From Nemophila menziesii (taxonomy: Eukaryota; Streptophyta; Magnoliopsida; Boraginales; Hydrophyllaceae), in the NCBI GenBank assembly GCA_029959085.1, contig JARWIR010000027.1:2418001-2482000 (forward strand): a stretch of 64,000 bases of DNA. The letters run 5' to 3'. The position numbers and the translations under genes are program-made. This document shows, one piece after another, positions 56,960-64,000 of the stretch (positions are counted from its first letter, which is position 1; every line of letters begins with the position of its first letter). The notes under the pieces were generated by a model. It did no database searches. It was not told the origin of the DNA and worked only from the letters and a program-made list of their open reading frames with translations.

Positions 56960-59211
56960 ATGGAGAATCCAAGGAGACTTGAGTTATCCATCTCGTTTAG
57001 AGTGCAACCACGCGGAATCCGCACTCCAGAAATCCAAGCCGCTAGATTTAGGCCAGATCCAGGGATGTTAGCACAGTTTGCAAATCATGGACAATTTAGC
57101 GGTGCTGCACAACAAGGTCTGATCCGATATTTCAGAAATTCATGCAGATCTGTGATGCTTATATCGTAAGAGGAGTTACTAAGGAGCAGATGTATTACGT
57201 TATGTTCTAGTTCTTCTTGACCGGAAGTGCAAGCGATTGGTACGATACCCAGTATCCTCACGTTATTCAAGATTGGGATACGCTTCAATCAAGATTCTTA
57301 GACCGATTCTATCTGGTTAGTAGAAGATTAAAAGATATGTTGGAGCTTGAACAGTTTATGCAGGAAGACGGAGAAAGTTTGGGTGAAGCATGGTTATGAT
57401 ATAATGAGAAAAAGGCGAGATGTCCATACCATAAATCATCACCAGAATATTCTTTAACCATGTTCTACGGAGGACTTAATAACGAGTCCAGGGCAAGAGC
57501 AGATTCGTTAGGAAACAAAGGTTTTGTGTTACTAGATCCTGTAGAAGCCGAAAGTTGTATGGAGAGAACTCTTGAGAATGAGAGAAGTTGGCCAAGTGAA
57601 TCAGAAGAAAAAGAAGAAACTTCAGAATCTCTGAAGCTCAAAGAATTAAGCCAGCAACTCGAAGAACTACAAGAACAAGCTCGAACAATTGCGCAGGTAA
57701 ATCTAGTACATACTATACCTTCATGTCCAGGTTGTGGATCAAGAAATCATGTGTAGGAAAGGTGTATGAATAATCCAGCCTCAGCCTCTTTGATCTCTCC
57801 TCAAAGTAACCGTTATTCTAATGGTTATGATCATCCTCAAGAAAGCTACGCTAGATATCAGCCTCCACCACAGCGAAGTTGGGTCATAAATCAATAGACT
57901 TATCATCAACCCCAACCGCAATCCTATTATCCACCACAAACTATACATCAAAAAGCACCAATTGTTGAGAAAGTTCATCAAGAACCACCAAAACAGTCAA
58001 TGTAACTAGCAAAGAAAGAACAACCTTTGAGTTTGAGTTCAAGTATGGCTAAGATGATGCAAGTAGTTGAAGAAAATATGAAGATGAGCCAGCAAAGACT
58101 TCAAACCCAGCAAAAGGTGATCAAAAATCTCGAGCATACCTTATCACACATGGCGAGTACATCGCAAAATAGGCCGAAAGGGTAACTCCCAAGTGATACT
58201 ATTGCTTCTCGAGATGATGCTTGTCATGCAGTTGAATTGCAAAGTGGTAAACAATTACCTCCACCTAGAAGAGAACCAGAACCAACCTATATCCTAGATA
58301 AAGTGGTTGAGAAAACAATTGAAGATCAGGTCGAAGAGGTAATTGAACCAAAGAATGTCCTGGAGAAGACACCAACACTGAAGAAAATCTCAGTGGTACT
58401 TAATACATGCCCTCCACCTCCATACCCTTCACGTGTCAAGAAAAAGGAAAATGACCAAGAATTCAAGAAGTTCCTTGACATGGTGAGCAAGTTAGATATT
58501 AATATGCCGTTTGTAGAAGCTCTCAAGAGAATGCCGAAATATCTGAAATTCATGAAGGACATTCTTTCTAACAAACGAAGTTTAGAAACTGGGGAAACAA
58601 TTGGATTGCCTGTGGAGTGTAGTGCTATTTTTCAAAACAAGTTACCACCGAAGCTAGAAGATTCCGGAAGTTTTATGATTCCCATTGGTATTGGAGACAA
58701 TTGGACCGGGAAAGCGTTATGTGATTTAGGCGCGAGTATCAATCTCATGCCAAGATCGCTGTTCGAGAAGCTTAATATAGGAGAGGTAGTACCCACTTCT
58801 GTGGTACTACAAATGGCAGATCGCTCCCTCTCCCGACCAGTAGGTAAAATTGAAGATGTTTTAGTTAAAGTTGGTACTTTTATTTTTCCTTGTGATTTTA
58901 TTATTCTTGACTACGACGCGGATAAGAATGTCCCCATCATCTTGGGTAGACCATTCTTAGCCATGGGGCGTACACTAATAGATGTAGAGAATGGTGAGTC
59001 GATCATGAGAGTCCAAGACGAACAAGTGAGATTCAATGTGTTTAAGGCTATGAAATTATAAGATTCGAAAGATGAATGTTTCAATATAGATGTCATCGGA
59101 AAAATTACACAAGAAGTCTTCAATGAAGCAAGCATAGATGATGATCTTGACGAAGCCTTAGCACTTGAATCACAAGATGAAAACGAGATTACCACTGACG
59201 AAGTTGCTGCG
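56960..59211 (+). pseudogene. Gypsy gag-protease, heavily broken
   Basis: Gag starts MENPRRLEL at 56960 and shifts frame near 57130. The rest lies mostly in one frame with stops near 57205, 57397, 57754, 57895, 58003 and 58183. At 57754 the stop lies in the zinc knuckle after NHV. The protease part (58237-59061) is open, with CDLGASINLMP and ILGRPFLAMGRTLIDV intact, and ends at a TAA at 59059. Confidence 0.88.
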
Positions 59212-60695
59212 TGGTGGGGCCTAGGGTGTGATAAGATAAGATATAAATAAAGAGCAAATAATCACCCTAGACTGAGCACGGTTCTGCAAGTATACAGATC
59301 GTATGCAAGTTTTAGAAAATAAGTAAGATTCGTTCCGCAGAGACTACGAAGGTTAGGGGAATTTTATGCAATAATCAGGTGCAAATAATTAGAGCTAGAA
59401 CAAATAAAACGCAATAAAAGTAAAGACAACTAGATATTTATTTGATTTTCTGATTAACTAAATTAAAACTAAGAATTTAAAAGACAGAAACAAGAGAAGT
59501 GATATGAGAATATAGCTTGAGTCACTAGCATGTAATCCCCACTAGTTTTGCCGTTTTAAACATGTAAGGGTGAATTATGTAGTATTTCAATAATCGGTTC
59601 CAATTACGCTAGGTAGTTTTAAATAGGATTTACATGTGTCAATAAGGCCACCTAAGCAAACTTTTCCTGTAACTGGTAAATAGTCACAAGAACTTAACCA
59701 TAGTGATTATCTAGTTAGGTTGATTTGTCAGATCTAAACCTAATACTAGACGTTATGTGCTAAACATGTAATTAAACACCGTTGTCAATGGTGACCTAAC
59801 TACTAGATGGTAATTCTATATGGCGGCCGTCCACAAGAACACAGAATATAAATCCAAACTCATAAACAGAGAATAAAAACTATAATTCAATTTAAAACAT
59901 TAAGTTCCCAAATTAGATAGATGTCAATCAAAACTAGGGTTCATACATATATGCTAACACTCAAGCTAAATAGAATTTAGTTCATAAAAGAAAAGAAAGA
60001 AATTACAAATTCAAAGGTAGAAGAAGACATTGTGATGAACAGCTCCTTCCAGACTTCTTTTCTTGTGTTGTAAGCTCCCTCTTGGTTTAAGGTTTCACCA
60101 AGGATAATTTAAGAGTGTTAAGAGGCTGTATTTATAGTGTATAGGTTGACCTAATTCGTTTCTTGAAGGAGAGGCTAAGTAATGGACTCCAAGCCCAACT
60201 CAAATTCGTATGGATAATTACTGCTGAACTGTTTTGAGTATATCTTCTTCGTTATTGGTCGTTTTTTGCTCCACAATATACCAAAAGAATCCTCAGTGAA
60301 TTATCTACGTCCCTATGAAAGGAATTTACCAAAATCGGCTTCTTTTTGGAGTTATCACCACTTCTTTAGGCGTTGCTGCAGAAATTCAGATTTTGGTAGC
60401 TTTTTCCTTTTCCATGTTTTTAGCCTTTGTTACCTTTATCTCCAATTACCATGCTAATCTCTTTCCATATCTTCTAGTCTTTAACTTGGACTCTAATTAA
60501 TCTCCATAATTATCTTTAAAGCTTCACACTAAATAAACAATTAAACCCAATATGCTCTAAAAATATTATGTTACTAAATCAAGACTCAAATAGGAAAGTG
60601 CACTAAACTAAGCTAAATTCGACCTATAAACTTATAAATACAGCTAAAATGATGTCTCAGAAGTATATTTTATTATCACAAATGAGGAAACATCA
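59212..60695 (-). repeat. 3' LTR of the right-hand gypsy element
   Basis: Minus strand from TGATGTTTCC to CCCCACCA; TATA box at 60129-60136. Similar along its whole length to 33380-34869, with more differences than between the two LTRs of that element. Confidence 0.9.
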
Positions 60696-60706
60696 AGACC
60701 CCCAAC

Positions 60707-62224
60707 TCAAAGTTGTATCGTCCCGATACAATAAAAGTAAAGAACAGAAGGGTAGTCAAACAAACAGGAAGAAGTCGGAGGAGAATAAGAACAGAACATA
60801 ATGAATGATCCTAGAGCAAAATACTTAAAAAGCCTCATTGTAGTAATGCTTAAGATGTAATGCACAAAGATGCTTAATATACACATAATCAACAATCCAT
60901 AAATTCAAGTCAAGATTAATTTCGCAATGCCAGAAGGAGAGGATGATAACTTAGTTCGTGTTAATGGCTATAGATTGTTCATGGGTCCCAATATAGCATC
61001 CAATGGTCCACTTACCTATTACCTAATAGCTCAATTGTTCCTCCATCTAGTAGTTAGAAATCCTAAGGTCTTTGGTTATAACTTGGTTTAAGGACGGGTG
61101 TGGTAAATTTGGATAATGAAAAGTGAGCTTTTGGCTCTCTCCTCACTAGCCATCAACGAATCGCCCTAGAGCTTGCGTTTCCACTCGAAGATGTTCTCAC
61201 TCACCCCAATTTATTGATGATTTTGATGTGCATCCCCAATAAATCCCAAATAAAACCTTTTATGATGATATACAAATTCCACTTCGCCGGTCCGAATATA
61301 TATTTTCTTTTCAAATCAATTTTTATTTTCTTTTGTATAGCTATCATTCTCTTTTTGATGTTGAGATATCACACTATTTTTCTCATGTATATATTCTTTT
61401 TATGCCCTTGTTGGCAAATTTAGCTCGTAGCTTCTTTTTCATTCAGTATTACCCCCGCAAAGGGTTACAATAATAACAATTTCATCATTAATAAAATCAC
61501 AAATATAATTCCTAAAACCCAATGTTCCCTAATGATGAAACCCACCACCCCAAACTCAAGCTCTAAAACGATTTGTCTCAGGTTTTGCGAATTGTGCGGG
61601 TCATATAGATAAGTCCTACAAACTAAGGGTATGGATTATAATGTGTTTCAGTAAAGGCTTTAAAAAGGCTCAGAGGGTCTAAGACGGATAATCAATAATC
61701 AAATAAAAGGGTGAGAAAGTATAAAAAGCTTCAAGTGTTTTAATCATGAAAGAACTGCCTTATTCATTTTTCTAACTACCAGATTTCGTTACTTTTTCAT
61801 TATTAGTTCATAGAAAAGTGGATTTTCAACTAATTTCAAACCTCACGTTCTACACACCAAATAACTATTCCTAAGTATCAACGTGAATTCTTAGCATTGC
61901 TCATTAACTTTTCTATCCTTTATTTCCTGTTTTCATACATGCATCCTAAACAATTTTGTTGCATCTTTCAAAAACATACTACTTACTATCATTGACCTAA
62001 TAAAATCATGCTCAAATAGGTACATTCAAAATATTCTATGCCTTAATTCAACCTAATTTTTTTAAATTTTATGCAAAAACAAAAAGAAGATGAGGACAAC
62101 GAATCCCCACCCCCAACTCAAAAGTGAGCCGTGTCCCCACGACTCGAAAAAGACTCAAGAATGGAATAAAATTTAAAATTTAAAACTAACTAAACTACCT
62201 AATGCATACAAGCTATTAAGAAAA
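60707..62224 (-). other. AT-rich 3' region of the right-hand gypsy element
   Basis: No gene. Collinear with 34882-36396. Confidence 0.75.
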
Positions 62225-62689
62225 TTAGAATGACTTACTTGGCTGGCCATAGAGATCCATTATATCCTCTTCCTCATCCAAAGCTGAGGGATCGGTATAA
62301 CTATCAATATCCCTTTCCAAGGTAATATCTTCCAGCTGTGATTGCATCTTTATGACTTCCATCCAAAGTTCTCTGTTATCTTCTTGTAATCTTTCGATTT
62401 CATGTTGTAATTTGAGAGCCCATGGAGGAAGATCATGATCAATTTCAGAGCAAGAAGTAGAATAACCTTGGTCTTGAATTTTTATCTTCTTCAAAGGCCT
62501 TCTTGATGGTATGGACATTCTAGCAGTTAACTTCTTTGGTAGTGGTTGTGCTGGAGCCTTTTCTTTTGATTCTTCAGTAGCCTCATCAATGGTGATAGGC
62601 TTTTCAATGGTGGCACCAGGAAATTTCTTATTCTTCCCAAGGATGGAGCACTTTCACTTGTATTCCATAGCTTCGAATCTGTTAGTCAT
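62225..62689 (-). pseudogene. Accessory coiled-coil ORF, one stop
   Basis: Homologue of 36397-36864, with the ATG at 62689, a TGA at the 12th codon or so (62655 region), and then a fully open frame through PSRRPLKKIKIQDQG, LQHEIERLQEDNRELW and DLYGQPSKSF. The heptad segment and acidic tail are conserved. Confidence 0.7.
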
Positions 62690-63049
62690 GCTTGATTTAC
62701 CCACAACTCAAGTTATACCAAGGATGGATTAAAAGTTTAAGAGAAATTGGTGTAACTTGATGTTGTTGCTTGGAATTTATGAAAGAGAAAGGTTTCTTGA
62801 TGGATTTTGGAAGAATTCTTTAAAGCTTGTTGAATTTGATGGTGTTTAATGTTGTAGTGTGATGAATTTGATGAAGAGATTGTGTTTATGGAGGATGGAG
62901 GAGAGAATTTGTGGAGTTGTTGTGTTAATTGTGAAGGTTTGTACAAGCTTTAAGATGTATATATAGTGTTTGGGTCTGAAAAATTCGTATGAGGGAGGCT
63001 AGGGTTAATCTTGTTAAGGTAAGAAGTTGATTAGGAAAGAACTTCTTCA

Positions 63050-63400
63050 CAAACCGCCATACCGCGGTATACCGGACATAATCCGCGGTATACCGCACCC
63101 ATCAGCTCTTCATTTTTTCATCTCGGCAAAGACCCCGTGGCACATAACCCGTGGCGCGGGTTTTCAATTTCTCGTCTCCGTCAAAAAACCCGCGGTACCC
63201 AACCCGTGGTACGGGTTTTTGCTTCTTGTGGTATACCGGTCATGAGGCGCGGTATACCGCAGCCATAATGCTTCGAATTGTTCGTCTTGGTATAAAACCC
63301 GTGGTAGCCAACCCGTGGTGAGGGTTTTTCAGGCGCGGTATACACCCTCAGGCGCGGTATACCGGACATGAGGTGCGGTATACCGGACCTTCCTGCGAAT
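63050..63400. repeat. Cluster of GCGGTATACCGC-type palindromes
   Basis: About eight copies of CGGTATACCG with variable edges in 350 bases, mixed with CCGTGGTACGGG-type motifs. The core is its own reverse complement. Same location relative to the accessory ORF as in the element at 33380. Confidence 0.85.
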
Positions 63401-63609
63401 TTTTCCAAAATATTTTCCTTTTGACCCCAAACTCATTTCCTGCACAATAACACACTACCTTTATCTCCTATTAGCTTGTAAACACAATTAAAAATATACA
63501 CTAACTTAGTACTATAAAGCAATAAACTAATATAAAAAGCAATTAAAACAAGGGGTGTCTCCCAAGAGCACTTTTGTTTAACATCTTTGAGTTAGACGTG
63601 TGCCTCAGG

Positions 63610-64000
63610 CTAACCGCATTCTACGAGATGGATTGTCTCCTCTCGCCCGAAGTCCTCACTGTCATGGTATCTCTTCAAACGCTGGCCATTCACCATGAAT
63701 ATCCTTTGCTCGGTTGGATGTTCAATTTCAGTCGCTCCATGAGGTGTGACTTTCGTAACAATGTAAGGTCCTCCCCAACGGAATTTAAGCTTTCCTGGGT
63801 AGTTTGAAAATCGAGAGTTGTATAATAAAACTTTTTGTCCTCTCTCGAAATGCTTTGGACGTAGCCGTTTATCATGCCATCGCTTTGTTTTCTCCTTATA
63901 GAGGCGTGAATTTTCATAGGCAAGATAACGAAACTACTTTAACTCGTTCAACTTCATCATCCTTTGTTTCCCGGCCAATTCTGGATCTAGATTCAAAGTT
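63610..64000 (-). pseudogene. C-terminal end of gypsy integrase (partial)
   Basis: Matches 38269-37814 (KRWHDKRLRPKHFERGQKVLL), ending VECG and a TAG at 63610. One in-frame TAG near 63935 replaces a Glu codon. The remainder of pol lies outside the window. Confidence 0.8.

Larger units (their letters stand above)
55288..59211 (+). mobile_element. Ty3/gypsy element, plus strand, cut off in front of pol
   Basis: 5' LTR 55288-56836, primer site, broken gag and protease, then an abrupt stop at 59211 where the LTR of a minus-strand gypsy element begins. The last bases (GAAGTTGCTGC) match the gypsy element near 40800, so the missing part would start with the RT; it should lie to the right of the inserted element, beyond the window. 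Confidence 0.88.
59212..64000 (-). mobile_element. Ty3/gypsy element, minus strand, right end outside window
   Basis: 3' LTR (59212-60695), polypurine tract, AT-rich 3' region, accessory ORF remnant, palindrome cluster and the end of pol, in the same order as 33380-38269. It inserted into the plus-strand gypsy element at 59211/59212. Confidence 0.9.

Overview
The window is nuclear DNA of a flowering plant, very probably a dicot. It is AT-rich and has no operon structure. It carries Ty1/copia and Ty3/gypsy retrotransposons with plant-type primer sites, plant L1 LINEs, a plant Mutator-like element (MULE) with GT-AG introns, and a fragment of chloroplast ndhB. I found no intact ordinary host gene. 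Nearly all of the sequence is nested mobile elements.

Region 1-20165: a minus-strand, non-autonomous, gypsy-derived LTR element (LARD-like) carries one gag-like reading frame (3737-4767). A MULE jumped into its 5' LTR. A 5.3 kb stretch holding the gag-like frame, part of the LTR and the first third of the MULE was then duplicated in tandem (3273-8607 and 8608-13940). The complete MULE (11101-19424) has long terminal inverted repeats, a broken multi-exon transposase gene on the plus strand, and a convergent, intact GRF zinc-finger/membrane-anchor gene on the minus strand. This two-gene layout resembles maize MuDR. Short copies of the terminal-repeat motif sit inside its introns.

Region 20166-33379: old host sequence with a folded-back ndhB fragment, a tRNA-type SINE and a 134-bp-arm inverted repeat. 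It is interrupted by a minus-strand copia derivative (22425-26732, TSD TTTAT) and a plus-strand copia element (26937-32943, TSD GCTTA) with an 888-residue integrase-RT-RNaseH frame.

Region 33380-44642: a minus-strand Athila/Tat-like gypsy element with both LTRs, gag-pro-pol broken by a few stops and frameshifts, an intact accessory coiled-coil ORF behind pol, and a cluster of GCGGTATACCGC-type palindromes.

Region 44643-55287: a 5'-truncated LINE with RNase H (45342-46420), a poorly resolved stretch with SINE-like repeats, and a nearly full-length but dead L1 LINE (50149-55233) with a 19-bp target duplication.

Region 55288-64000: the 5' half of a plus-strand gypsy element, interrupted at 59212 by the 3' LTR of another minus-strand gypsy element that runs off the right edge.

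The best candidates for something undescribed are the two-gene MULE with terminal motifs in its introns, the folded-back ndhB insertion, the young long hairpin at 21108-21414, and the palindrome cluster plus accessory ORF shared by the gypsy elements.
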